NCBI RefSeq assembly: GCF_900156685.1
Contig: NZ_FTOJ01000003.1
Location: 1-64,000 of the forward strand
DNA: 64,000 nucleotides
Direction: 5' to 3'
Origin: Chryseobacterium piscicola
Lineage (GTDB): Bacteria > Bacteroidota > Bacteroidia > Flavobacteriales > Weeksellaceae
Below the pieces are notes generated by a model. It had not been told where the DNA came from. It did no database searches and worked only from the letters and a program-made list of their open reading frames with translations. The position numbers were made by a program, and so were the translations under genes. Positions within the stretch are counted from its first letter, which is position 1. Every line of letters begins with the position of its first letter. Positions 51,905-61,288 of this stretch are shown here, piece after piece.

Positions 51905-53581
51905 TTAAGCTTGTCTCAGTTTGCTGTTTCTGTATCCGTAGAAGAAATAAATTACGAGTCCGATTGCAAACCAAAGTCCAAACCAAAACCAGTTGTCATG
52001 GCTCATACCTGTTAAAAGGTATAAACATGAACTTAAACCTATCAAAGGAATCAGAGAGAAGTTTTTGATGAAAGTGAAAACACACAGAATCAAATTAACA
52101 ATTATGAAAAAGAAAATAGAAGCTCTGAATTCTCCTTCATTAGGATCTTTCCAATCCATTAAATTACTAAAAAATTCAGGTTGAAAATAATGAAACCCAA
52201 CTAAAGTTCCAATGAAAAGTACAGGAAAAATTATTTTTCCATTGATATAAGGAAGGTGGAATCTGCCTTTAATTTTCTCTTTGGCCGGCAACATTAAAAC
52301 TCCGGCACAAACCAATACAAATGCGAATATAGTTCCGATACTTGTGAAATCTAATATGAAACTTTTATCCGTAAAAAGAATAGGAATACCCACTACAGTT
52401 CCGGTAATAATTGTTGCGAAGGAAGGTGTTTTATATTTAGGATGTACTTCCTGAAATTTCTTTGGCATCAACCCATCACGACTCATCGCATACCAGATTC
52501 TCGGTTGCCCCATCTGGAAGACCAAAAGTACCGTTGTGATGGCAATAATGGCAATAAAAGACACGGTAAGTTCCATCCACGCCACATTGGCATTGGTTTT
52601 TTCAAAAATAAAAGAAAGTGGATCTCCCACACCGTCAAATTTTCTGTAATCTACCATTCCTGTTAAAACTAAAGTCAGCGCAATATAAATTACAGTACAA
52701 AGTGCCAGAGAAATAATCATTCCTTTAGGCAAAGTCTTCTGTGGATCTTTGGTTTCTTCTGAAAGTACGCTTAACGCATCAAACCCGATGTAGGCGAAAA
52801 ATACACCCGAAACGGCGCTCATCACTCCTGCAAAGCCGTTTGGCATAAATGAAGTTACCTGTGTTTCAGGATTCAGAGGTGTCCAGTTTCCTGTGTTGAT
52901 GAATTTATAACCTACTAAAATAACGAGTACAATTACAGCTAGTTTTAAGATGACCAAAGCGTTGTTGAAATTCTTACTTTCCTTTACCCCAACGAAACAC
53001 AACCACGTAATTAAACCATTGATAACCAAAGCAGGAATGTCAAGAATAATTTTTAAACCTCCCAAAACAGGAGCGTTTTTCCATGCATTCAAAAGTTCGC
53101 TGTTTGTAGATTGAGGCGTGCTGAAGAATGCTTTTTTTGCTTCAGTATAGCTGCAGCTGAGATATTCGGGGATGTGAATGTCTAATCTTCCCAAAAAACT
53201 GGTAAAATAATCTGACCAGGAGAACGCCACGTAAATATTTCCGAAAGAATATTCCATAATTAATGCCCAGCCGATAATCCACGCGATGAGTTCACCGAAA
53301 CTTGCGTATGCGTAGGTGTAGGCTGAACCAGCAGTAGGAATTCTGCTCGCAAACTCAGCGTAGCAAAGTGCAGTAAAACCGCATGCAAAACCACAAATCA
53401 GATATAATACTATAACCCCAGGTCCACCGCGGAAAATTGCTTCACCAAGGCTGCTGAAACTTCCGGCACCAATGATAGCGGCAATTCCGAAAAAAACAAT
53501 GTCCCAAACCCCTAAAACACGAAGCAATGAAGTTGAAGTATCTGTATCTGAATAGATTTTTCTCCTGAAAAGTTGATTCAT
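51905..53581 (-). CDS. Amino acid permease (APC superfamily)
   Basis: A 558-residue inner-membrane transporter with about 12-14 helices. The substrate-site glycine motif is IGAGSFSSLG; ARIPTAGSAYTYAYASFGELIAWIIGW-type sequence and GVFFAYIGFDALSVLSEETKDPQKTLPKGMI follow, typical of cationic amino acid transporters of the APC/CAT group. It probably imports amino acids with protons; specificity is unclear. A -7 box at 53608-53615 (minus) lies 27 nt upstream. It is divergent from the large TPR gene. Confidence 0.9.
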   Translation of the reverse strand: MNQLFRRKIYSDTDTSTSLLRVLGVWDIVFFGIAAIIGAGSFSSLGEAIFRGGPGVIVLYLICGFACGFTALCYAEFASRIPTAGSAYTYAYASFGELIAWIIGWALIMEYSFGNIYVAFSWSDYFTSFLGRLDIHIPEYLSCSYTEAKKAFFSTPQSTNSELLNAWKNAPVLGGLKIILDIPALVINGLITWLCFVGVKESKNFNNALVILKLAVIVLVILVGYKFINTGNWTPLNPETQVTSFMPNGFAGVMSAVSGVFFAYIGFDALSVLSEETKDPQKTLPKGMIISLALCTVIYIALTLVLTGMVDYRKFDGVGDPLSFIFEKTNANVAWMELTVSFIAIIAITTVLLVFQMGQPRIWYAMSRDGLMPKKFQEVHPKYKTPSFATIITGTVVGIPILFTDKSFILDFTSIGTIFAFVLVCAGVLMLPAKEKIKGRFHLPYINGKIIFPVLFIGTLVGFHYFQPEFFSNLMDWKDPNEGEFRASIFFFIIVNLILCVFTFIKNFSLIPLIGLSSCLYLLTGMSHDNWFWFGLWFAIGLVIYFFYGYRNSKLRQA

Positions 53582-53833
53582 TAATAATTTATTTGAATTG
53601 AAAAAAACAAATTTAATTAAATCTTTGAGAATATTACGTTTTTCTTAACATTTCTTAATGGAAAGTTAATTAATTTTAAAATATAATCCACAAACTAACA
53701 ATATGTTAAAAATCTTGTTTAAGCAATATCTTTTTGATATTTTCGTTGGTAAATTGTGGATAAAAACTGTCTTTAACCTCAAAGACCTAATGTACTAGTT
53801 TTCAACACAGATCATTCAAAAATTTTTCAATTA
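53582..53833. other. Divergent intergenic region with DnaA-box-like sequences
   Basis: This 252-bp AT-rich region separates the APC permease from the TPR gene. It contains a perfect DnaA box, TGTGGATAA (53755-53763), and a one-mismatch box in opposite orientation, TAATCCACA (53684-53692). A -7 box for the permease (TAAATTTG, minus, 53608-53615) is also present. The boxes might mark a DnaA-regulated promoter or an origin; a chance match is possible in AT-rich DNA. Confidence 0.35.
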
Positions 53834-56797
53834 ATGAGATCAAAAAAAATACTTTTAGCCGCAGCTGTCATCTATTTCGGTGTAGTTGATGCCCAGCAGT
53901 CACAATATTTCACCCAAAAAGAAAATTACAGATTCGGTCTTGCCGAAAACCTGTATCAAACCAAGATATACAATTCTTCTCAGTACGAATACGCAAGACA
54001 GTATTTTTACAACCAGAATCTTTCTAGATCAAAAAAAGAAGCTGCGCAGTTTTTTGATAATGTGATTGGTGTGATTTTACAGAAAAATCATGCAGAAGAA
54101 GGCCTAACGGCTTTCATCAAAGAATATCCGAAATCTGCCTATTTCGCTCAAGCAAATCTTCCGCTGGCTGATTATTATTTAGCCAAAAAAGATTTCAAAA
54201 CAGCTTTGCAGACTTTAAAAAAAGTTAATCAATACCAATTAACGAAAGAAGAAAACACGCAGTACATCATGAAATTGGGCTATGCCAAATTTATGCTCGG
54301 AGATGCGAAAGGTGCGATTGATGCACTTGAAGAAGCATACAAAACTTCAGATGGAACACAAAAAGGAGACATTGCTTACATGCTCGGACATTTAAATTAT
54401 GCCGGAAGAAATAACGAAAAAGCTTTCCAGTATTTTGATTCTATTAAAGAGGAAGCAAAATATTCTAAACTGGTAAGACCTTATTATGTACAGATGTATT
54501 TTAATGATAAGGAGTATGATAAAGCAATTTCAGAAGGAACGGCTCTTTTAAACGAAGATATTTCTGAATCTTACAAAGCTGAAGTTCACAAGATCATCGG
54601 CGAAAGTTATTTCATGAAAAATGACTACAATTCGGCGTACCCGCATTTGAAAGATTATCTTGCTGTACAGACCAATCCATCAGAAAATGATTTGTACGAA
54701 ATGGGATTTGTTGCTGCAAAACTCAAAAAATATGACGAGGCGGTTTCTTACTACAATCAGTTAGTGAATTCCAATTCGGCGTTGGCTCAGAATGCTTATT
54801 ATCAGCTTGGAAATGCCTATTTGGAAGTAGATAAAAAGCAGGAAGCACTTTCAGCTTTCAGATCTTCTTATCAGATGAATTATGATAAAGGAGTGAAAAA
54901 ATTGGCTCAGGAACAGTATGCGAAATTAAGCTACGATATCGGAAACCCGTTTGAAAATGCTTCTCAGGTTATTCAGAATTATATGACTGAAAATAAATCT
55001 GAGGCAGACAATACCGAAATGAAATCTCTTTTGGTGAAATCTTATCTGTATTCTGGTAACTATCGCGAAACCTTGAATGCCATAGACAGACTTCAAAATT
55101 CTACTCCGGAAATAGATAAAATTGATCAGGAGGTTTCTTATCTTTTGGGAACAGAAGAATTTAATAAAGGAAATTTTGATGAAGCGGAACGTTTTCTTTT
55201 GAGAAGTTTAGAATTTAATATTAATAAAGAATTCAACAGCCGTGCTTTATACTGGCTAGGGCAAACCTACTACCAAAAAGGAAATTATCCCTCAGCAATC
55301 GTTCGTTATGAAAGACTTTTAGCCGAAACTTTCCCAGAAAAACAGCAGTTGTCTTACGATTTGGGCTATGCTTATTTTAAATCTAAAAAATTTGATCAGG
55401 CTCAGAAATATTTCAAACAGTATTTAGCCAACCCTAAAAGTGAATATAAGAGTGATGCCCAGCTTCGTTTAGCAGATATTGATTATGCCAACAATAATCT
55501 GGATGCAGCAATTGCCGTGTACGATCAAAATGTAGATGCAACAGATTACACTCTGTTCCAAAAGGCAATGGCGCTTGGTTTTAAAGGTGATAATAATGCG
55601 AAGATTTCCAACTTAAAATCATTAATATCAAAATATCCAGATTCTGAATATAATGATGATGCGCAATACGAAATTGGTGTTGCCTACGCAACTCAGGATG
55701 ATTTTGCTAATTCTTCAGATTTCTTCGGAAAGGTAATTAAATCTTCTTCAGACCGCGATTTGGTGGCAAATGCTTCCATTTACAAAGCTCAGAACTTTAT
55801 GGATCAGAATCAAAGTGATAAAGCTTTAGCAGAATTAAAAACTCTTGGTCAACAGTATAAAAACACGCAGTATGCAGATAAAATTGTACAAGCTGCGAAA
55901 CCAATATTCACCAAAAACGGCGATGTATCGGGATATGAAAATTTTGCAAGAAGTTTAGGTGTAAATGTAGCAGCTTCAGAAATCGACGAGATCAATCTTT
56001 CAACGGGGAAGCAATTCTTTGCTAAAAAAGATTATAAAAATGCGATTTCTTATTATGAGAAATATTTAACTCAAAACCCAAGTGGTGAAAGTCTTTACCA
56101 GGCTAAATATGAGTTGGGAGAAAGTTATTATCAGACTAAAAATTCTACTAAAGCATTACTGGTTCTTCAGGAAGTTGGAAATGTGCAAAACGATTATCAG
56201 GATGATGCTCAAACGAGAGTTGCACAGATTTACTTAGCACAAGGGAATATTTCTGATGCCAAAAAAGCTTTGGAAAACTTAGTTAATTCTTCAGACATAA
56301 ACATCAGAAACTACGCAAATGTAGAGTTGATGAAGATTTATGCAGACGAAAAGAATTTCTCTCAGGCTGAAAAACTGGCAGAATCTGTTATTGCAAACAG
56401 TAAAAACTCTCCGGCAGTGATTGAAACCGCAAAAGTAATTAAGGCGAGAAGTTTGATGAACTCTGGAAAAGATAAAGACGCTCAATCTGCATACACTGCA
56501 CTTGAAAAATCATCAAACACGGAAGTTGCTGCAGAATCTTTGTATGCAAAAGCATTTTATCAGAATAAAGCCAAATCATTTAAAATTTCTAATGAAACCA
56601 TCTTCAAACTGGCGAACAATTATGCTTCAGAAGAATATTGGGGTGCTAAAGCTTTGGTTTTAATGGCTAAAAACTATGTCGGACTGAAAGATAATTATCA
56701 GGCAAGTTACACTTGTGATCAAATTATTTCGAACTACGCAGATTTCCCTGAAATTGTTGCGGAAGCAAAAGAGGTTAAGAAAATGATTAAGAAGTAA
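53834..56797 (+). CDS. Large exported tetratricopeptide-repeat protein
   Basis: A 987-residue protein with a signal peptide (MRSKKILLAAAVIYFGVVDAQ). The rest is a run of TPR units, for example EDFNKGNFDEAERFLLRSLEFN-like segments, YWLGQTYYQKGNYPSAIVRYERLL, YDLGYAYFKSKKFDQAQKYFKQYL and ISYYEKYLTQNPSGESLYQAKYELG. It probably acts as a periplasmic or outer-membrane-associated scaffold. It is followed after 35 bp by a plug-less outer-membrane barrel, so the pair is likely one transcript and may form a complex. No cleavage or catalytic motif is seen. Confidence 0.87.
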   Translation: MRSKKILLAAAVIYFGVVDAQQSQYFTQKENYRFGLAENLYQTKIYNSSQYEYARQYFYNQNLSRSKKEAAQFFDNVIGVILQKNHAEEGLTAFIKEYPKSAYFAQANLPLADYYLAKKDFKTALQTLKKVNQYQLTKEENTQYIMKLGYAKFMLGDAKGAIDALEEAYKTSDGTQKGDIAYMLGHLNYAGRNNEKAFQYFDSIKEEAKYSKLVRPYYVQMYFNDKEYDKAISEGTALLNEDISESYKAEVHKIIGESYFMKNDYNSAYPHLKDYLAVQTNPSENDLYEMGFVAAKLKKYDEAVSYYNQLVNSNSALAQNAYYQLGNAYLEVDKKQEALSAFRSSYQMNYDKGVKKLAQEQYAKLSYDIGNPFENASQVIQNYMTENKSEADNTEMKSLLVKSYLYSGNYRETLNAIDRLQNSTPEIDKIDQEVSYLLGTEEFNKGNFDEAERFLLRSLEFNINKEFNSRALYWLGQTYYQKGNYPSAIVRYERLLAETFPEKQQLSYDLGYAYFKSKKFDQAQKYFKQYLANPKSEYKSDAQLRLADIDYANNNLDAAIAVYDQNVDATDYTLFQKAMALGFKGDNNAKISNLKSLISKYPDSEYNDDAQYEIGVAYATQDDFANSSDFFGKVIKSSSDRDLVANASIYKAQNFMDQNQSDKALAELKTLGQQYKNTQYADKIVQAAKPIFTKNGDVSGYENFARSLGVNVAASEIDEINLSTGKQFFAKKDYKNAISYYEKYLTQNPSGESLYQAKYELGESYYQTKNSTKALLVLQEVGNVQNDYQDDAQTRVAQIYLAQGNISDAKKALENLVNSSDINIRNYANVELMKIYADEKNFSQAEKLAESVIANSKNSPAVIETAKVIKARSLMNSGKDKDAQSAYTALEKSSNTEVAAESLYAKAFYQNKAKSFKISNETIFKLANNYASEEYWGAKALVLMAKNYVGLKDNYQASYTCDQIISNYADFPEIVAEAKEVKKMIKK

Positions 56798-56832
56798 AAA
56801 GAGCCAGGGTAAAAGTTAAAAGCAAGAAAAAA

Positions 56833-58614
56833 ATGAACAAACAAATTCAAATACTATCCATATTATTTTTAGGATTCTCTTCGGTAGCATTTTCTCAGAT
56901 CAAAGAAGAAAAACTGATTCTTAATAAAAAAAGAGAACCGGAAGTAAAAAAAATAGAAAAGAAAAAAACTTCGGTGGAAACGGTGAAAAACTATCCGCCT
57001 GAAGAAAAATCTGCCAACCCGGTGAAGTATACAATTACGGATGTTCCGGTGGTGAGCGATTTTAAAACCTCCACAATTCAGGGTGAAGATGTTGCTCCGA
57101 AATTTGATGGAACAGCACAAGATAATTACATCCAGTTCGGAATGGGAAATTATGGCAAAATTTTAGGTGATGCACATGTTTCTAAAGTTTTGAACAACAA
57201 ATTGGAAGTTGGCGCAGATGCACATTGGCTTTCAACACAAGGATTGAAAAAAGAATACATCTGGGATTCCAAGCAAAGTTCTGCAACCGTGGGAGCATTC
57301 ATGAATTCTTACGGCGAAAAAGGGAAATTTAATTTAAATGCTGAATACGGTTTAGATCATTACAATTATTACGGAATTTATGCACTCCAGCCAGATGCCG
57401 GTGTGAATTTAGATCAAAAAGTCAATCAGTTTAAGGTAAACGGTTATTATGATTTTTATTCTAATGAAATTTTGAATGATGTAAGAGTAAAATCTTCCTT
57501 TCTGACAGATCATTTTGATGCGAAAGAAAATCAGGTTTCTTTACTTGCAAATCTTTCGAAACATGCGGTAGAATTGGGTGATTCTGGTTTCACACTGAAT
57601 GCAGATTTAGGTCTAGGATTGGAAGCCGTGAAAACAGAATTCACTATCAGAGATGCCAACTCGTCTAATTTTGTGAATGCAAGTTTGACCCCAAAAATAA
57701 GTTTTAGAAAAGGGGATTCTTATTTAAGTATAGGTTCTTCATTTTCTTTTTTAAATTCTAAAAATGATAATTTAATTTTAGCTGAACAGTTAAAATCAAA
57801 TAAAACCTATTGGTTTCCGCAAGCTGAATTTCAATATGCTGCAGCCAACGAATTTAAATTTTATGGTGGAGTAGATGGGGGGCTAAAACTAAATACGTAT
57901 GGTGAACTATTACAAGACAATCCGTTTTTGGTTTCTGATCAATATTTGAGACCAACGGAAACAAAATACCACTTTTACGCAGGTTTGAGAGGAGACATCG
58001 ACGAGACTTTTAAATATGACGTGTCGGCAGGTTTTGGGAAAATGAATAATATTATGTTTTTCAGAGCCAATACATTATTTGATAATGCATTTACATTAAA
58101 CCGCTCTGCCTACAATTTTGCCAATACATTTTCTACTGTTTATGATGATGGAAATGTGAGTGATATTAAAGGAAGTTTACAATATTTCCCGCTAGAAAAC
58201 TTGGTGATAGACGGCGAAGTAAGGTTCCAAAAGTTTGATTTGAACAATTATAAAAATATTTATAACGTTCCTTTGCTCACTGCATCCTTCGGAGCAAAAT
58301 ATACTATGCTTGCCAAAAAACTTCTATTGGGCTTCAAAGGAATTGTTGCAAGTGATAGAACCACAAACTCTTACATCTTGAATGCTGTTCCTGGTCCTTT
58401 GGTTGCAGGATCTACGGTTTACCAGTCTACAGAGAATACTAATGATAAAGTGGGTGGATATGCAGATTTAAACTTGTCCGCAGAGTATAAATTTCACAAA
58501 AATTTTAGTATTTTCGCAGTCGGAAACAATCTTCTCAACTCAAAATACCAAACGTATAAAGGATATAAAGTTCTTGGTGCACAGGTTTTAGGAGGTGTGA
58601 AAATAACGTTCTAA
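56833..58614 (+). CDS. TonB-receptor-like outer-membrane beta-barrel without plug
   Basis: A 593-residue protein: signal peptide to about residue 21 (VAFSQ), a Lys/Glu/Pro-rich periplasmic segment (22-65) and then a beta-barrel of alternating strands ending in LGGVKITF with a terminal Phe. GNNLLNSKYQTYKGYKVLG before the end is the usual last strand-turn of TonB-dependent receptors, but no plug or TonB box is present. It lies 35 bp after the TPR gene. The short basic segment may contact TPR repeats; a passive channel or assembly factor is possible. Confidence 0.82.
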   Translation: MNKQIQILSILFLGFSSVAFSQIKEEKLILNKKREPEVKKIEKKKTSVETVKNYPPEEKSANPVKYTITDVPVVSDFKTSTIQGEDVAPKFDGTAQDNYIQFGMGNYGKILGDAHVSKVLNNKLEVGADAHWLSTQGLKKEYIWDSKQSSATVGAFMNSYGEKGKFNLNAEYGLDHYNYYGIYALQPDAGVNLDQKVNQFKVNGYYDFYSNEILNDVRVKSSFLTDHFDAKENQVSLLANLSKHAVELGDSGFTLNADLGLGLEAVKTEFTIRDANSSNFVNASLTPKISFRKGDSYLSIGSSFSFLNSKNDNLILAEQLKSNKTYWFPQAEFQYAAANEFKFYGGVDGGLKLNTYGELLQDNPFLVSDQYLRPTETKYHFYAGLRGDIDETFKYDVSAGFGKMNNIMFFRANTLFDNAFTLNRSAYNFANTFSTVYDDGNVSDIKGSLQYFPLENLVIDGEVRFQKFDLNNYKNIYNVPLLTASFGAKYTMLAKKLLLGFKGIVASDRTTNSYILNAVPGPLVAGSTVYQSTENTNDKVGGYADLNLSAEYKFHKNFSIFAVGNNLLNSKYQTYKGYKVLGAQVLGGVKITF

Positions 58615-58621
58615 GATAAGG

Positions 58622-58679
58622 TAATGAGTAATTGGTAATACGCTACTTGAATTACTTATCATTAATTACTCATTACTTA
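58622..58679. repeat. Inverted repeat downstream of the barrel gene
   Basis: GTAATGAGTAATT near 58621 and AATTACTCATTAC near 58664 are perfect 13-bp arms with a loop that itself contains TAAT-type repeats. It could act as terminator or RNA stabiliser for the TPR-barrel unit. A clear T run is lacking. Confidence 0.5.
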
Positions 58680-58687
58680 TAAAAATA

Positions 58688-58761
58688 GGCTTCGTAGTTC
58701 AACTGGATAGAATATCGGATTTCGGCTCCGAGGGTTGGGGGTTCGAACCCCTCCGAAGTCA
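58688..58761 (+). tRNA. tRNA-Arg (anticodon TCG)
   Basis: A full cloverleaf: acceptor GGCTTCG/CGAAGTC with one G-T pair, a D arm with AGTTCAACTGGAT, anticodon stem TCGGA/TCCGA around loop TTTCGGC (anticodon TCG), and T arm GGGGG-TTCGAAC-CCCTC. The discriminator base is A and CCA is not encoded. It reads CGN arginine codons. A terminator follows at 58781. Confidence 0.93.
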
Positions 58762-58780
58762 CAAGGTACTATTAAATAAA

Positions 58781-58817
58781 AGCAACGCCAATAGATTATA
58801 TTGGCGTTGTTTTTATA
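58781..58817 (+). terminator. Terminator of tRNA-Arg
   Basis: CAACGCCAATA pairs with TATTGGCGTTG around a short loop and is followed by TTTTTAT. Confidence 0.9.
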
Positions 58818-58982
58818 AAAAATCCTTGTTTATTCTTGTGTTTTTTAATTGCTAAGAAAAACAAAGATTTTATAATAGATTTCTTTTTAAAGACAAACGA
58901 TGGCATTTCATTTATCGAAGCAATACAATTGTTTAAATATCAATTATTTAAGAATATTACAGTATTATTTGGAAATAGTAAT

Positions 58983-61256
58983 CTATTTTTCTTCAAAACA
59001 AAGCCTTGCCATCAGATAGCTTACGGTAGATTCTGCACCTTGGTTCAGGTTCACATTTTTCTCTTCTAATCCATCATAACAACCTCCTGTGGCGGGATTG
59101 TAAATGATCTGATTCAGATGATTTTTTCCCAGAAACCAATTGAAGGCATTTTTCATCATTTTTGGATAATGTTCATCATTAAAATATTTTGTAAACTTGA
59201 ATAATGTTAAGATAGTGTACGCCACATCAATGGGTTGTTCGCCTCCATTTGCTTCTGCTTTGATTTCGTTTTTTTGAAGCCATCCTTTGTTGGAGATTAC
59301 TTTGATAGCATCCTTTACGAATATTTTTGATAACAAAAACTGAAAAGATTCTAGTGCAACTTTTTTGTACATTTTGTTTCCTGTAGAGATCCAGGCGCAA
59401 AGCATAGCTTCTGGAAGTACGCTGTTGCCATAGGTGAGGTAACTTTCAAACCAGTGCCAGTTATCCTGTGCCTCGTGTTCGTACATTTTCTCTAATCGGT
59501 TGGCCAATGTAATTAAGACTGGTATATTTTGTGTTGAATTTTGATAATGCAAGCCTTTAATGATAAATGCCATTGCTCTGGTAGAATGCATTTTTTCGGC
59601 AAATGGAAGGTTTTTTTTGATGATTTTTTCTGCTTTTAAAGACAAATTTTCCGGTAAAACAGTTTTTTTGGATATCAAATAGCCCAAAGCCCAGATTGCT
59701 CTTCCGTTGGAATCCTCCAGATTGGTTTCATAGTTCTGAGGGGTAAATTTCTTATATTCATCTACGTAATTAAGAAAACTACCGTCTGGCTGTTGACAAA
59801 ATTCTATAAAATCAAGATAAATAGTGATCAGTTTCAGATCTTCATCGTCATTGGTTTGCCCGAAATGTTGGCAAATGGCGATCATCGCACGGGCATTGTC
59901 ATCCAATGTATAACCTGAATCTATATCTGGTCTGTTGATCTTTGAAAACTGGATCATTCCAAAATCTGTGGTCATATTTTGAATGTGTGTCAAATTGATT
60001 TTAGGCAAACTGTATTTTAGCTGGATTTTGTGGTTTCCAAATTTTTGAAAAAGCAAAGCGTGCAGTAGGGAAGAATTTTCCCAAGCTGTAGGTGCCATTC
60101 TTTCCAATGCATTAGAACTTAATTGTTCCTGCATTTGTTCATTTTTCAAGACCTTGTTTACGGCGGAAGCAAGTTGTTCCGGCGATTCAAAATCTATAAT
60201 AATTCCTGTATCTTCTTTAAGGACTTCCAATGCGTGTGGAATAGGTGTGGAAATGATTGGGCAACCGCAACTGATGGCGTAGGAAAACGTCCCACTTACT
60301 GCCTGATTTCTATCTTTGGAGGTAAAAAGATAGATGTCTGTCAACTGAAGATACTCTAGCAATTCTGCTAAGGGAAGGTATGCATTGACAAACCGTACAT
60401 TGTTCTCCAAATGTAGTTCCTGTACTGTTTTTTCTAGAGATAAGCGGTATTCCTCTCCGTCATTTTTAATAATGGTAGGATGTGTTTTTCCTATAATCAG
60501 AAAGAGAACGTCAGGATGTTCAGCAATGATCTTTGGTAAAGCATTCAAAGTAGTTTCGATGTTTTTTCCCGAACCTAATAATCCGAAAGTAGAGAGAACT
60601 TTTTTACCTTTTAGCTGGTATTTATCTTTCAGTGAACTTTTTTCTGTTAATGGCAACAGGTGTGTTCCGTGAGGGATGAGGTTAATTTTTTCGGGTGATA
60701 TTTTATATTCTTTTGCTAATATTGTAGCAGAAATATCAGTCATTACAATGATTGATTTTGCATAATGGGCGATTTCCTGCACTTGTTTTTTAAGTCCGGG
60801 ATCGGGTTTTGGAAGCACCGTATGAAAAGTGACAATAATGTCTGTTTCTAACAATTCTAAGAATTTTGATAATCCATTTTGTACAGCACCGAAGAACCCG
60901 AACTCGTGCTGAAGCATCACCAGTTCAATAGCATCACTTTTATTGATTTTCTTGGCCAGTCGGATGTAAGAATCGTAGTCTGAGGTGTTAAGATGATAGG
61001 CTGTATTCTGAGCATAGTCATAGTGCTCATCTTCAGTTTCTATCGGGCAGATAATGGCTTTGAAAGATTTTACGAATTTGGTTTTCAGGCATTGTATAAG
61101 ATCTTCCGAGTAAGTGGCGATGCCGCATACTTTTGGTGGAAAAGAAGTAATAAAAAGGATCTCCGGCAAAGCTTTCGCACTCTGGATATTTTCTTTAATG
61201 AACCTTGATGGTCTTTCAATTTGTTCTTCCACATCTGTTTTGTTATCCATTTTCAT
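58983..61256 (-). CDS. GT4-type glycosyltransferase fused to an alpha/alpha-barrel domain
   Basis: A 757-residue two-domain protein. The N-terminal half is a GT-B glycosyltransferase of family 4: LFITSFPPKVCGIATYSEDLI, LQHEFGFFG, LIPHGTHLLPL, LSTFGLLGSGKNIETTLNALP and SGTFSYAISCGCPIISTPIPHALEVL. From about residue 430 an (alpha/alpha)-barrel like those of glycan-processing enzymes follows: DSGYTLDDNARAMIAICQHFGQ, NLEDSNGRAIWALGYLISKK, EAMLCAWISTG. The fusion suggests synthesis and remodelling of an oligosaccharide, probably with mannose, in the cytoplasm. GH130 is the next gene upstream (32-bp gap). The first ATG at 61256 and a second at 61250 are both possible starts. Confidence 0.88.
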   Translation of the reverse strand: MKMDNKTDVEEQIERPSRFIKENIQSAKALPEILFITSFPPKVCGIATYSEDLIQCLKTKFVKSFKAIICPIETEDEHYDYAQNTAYHLNTSDYDSYIRLAKKINKSDAIELVMLQHEFGFFGAVQNGLSKFLELLETDIIVTFHTVLPKPDPGLKKQVQEIAHYAKSIIVMTDISATILAKEYKISPEKINLIPHGTHLLPLTEKSSLKDKYQLKGKKVLSTFGLLGSGKNIETTLNALPKIIAEHPDVLFLIIGKTHPTIIKNDGEEYRLSLEKTVQELHLENNVRFVNAYLPLAELLEYLQLTDIYLFTSKDRNQAVSGTFSYAISCGCPIISTPIPHALEVLKEDTGIIIDFESPEQLASAVNKVLKNEQMQEQLSSNALERMAPTAWENSSLLHALLFQKFGNHKIQLKYSLPKINLTHIQNMTTDFGMIQFSKINRPDIDSGYTLDDNARAMIAICQHFGQTNDDEDLKLITIYLDFIEFCQQPDGSFLNYVDEYKKFTPQNYETNLEDSNGRAIWALGYLISKKTVLPENLSLKAEKIIKKNLPFAEKMHSTRAMAFIIKGLHYQNSTQNIPVLITLANRLEKMYEHEAQDNWHWFESYLTYGNSVLPEAMLCAWISTGNKMYKKVALESFQFLLSKIFVKDAIKVISNKGWLQKNEIKAEANGGEQPIDVAYTILTLFKFTKYFNDEHYPKMMKNAFNWFLGKNHLNQIIYNPATGGCYDGLEEKNVNLNQGAESTVSYLMARLCFEEK

Positions 61257-61288
61257 TTTTTTAATTTTTTAGTGATTTGACTTCATTT

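Noticed and set aside
58836..59069. 77-codon plus-strand frame after the tRNA
   Set aside because: It overlaps the 3' end of the GT4 gene, has low-complexity Phe/Lys/Ile composition and no promoter.
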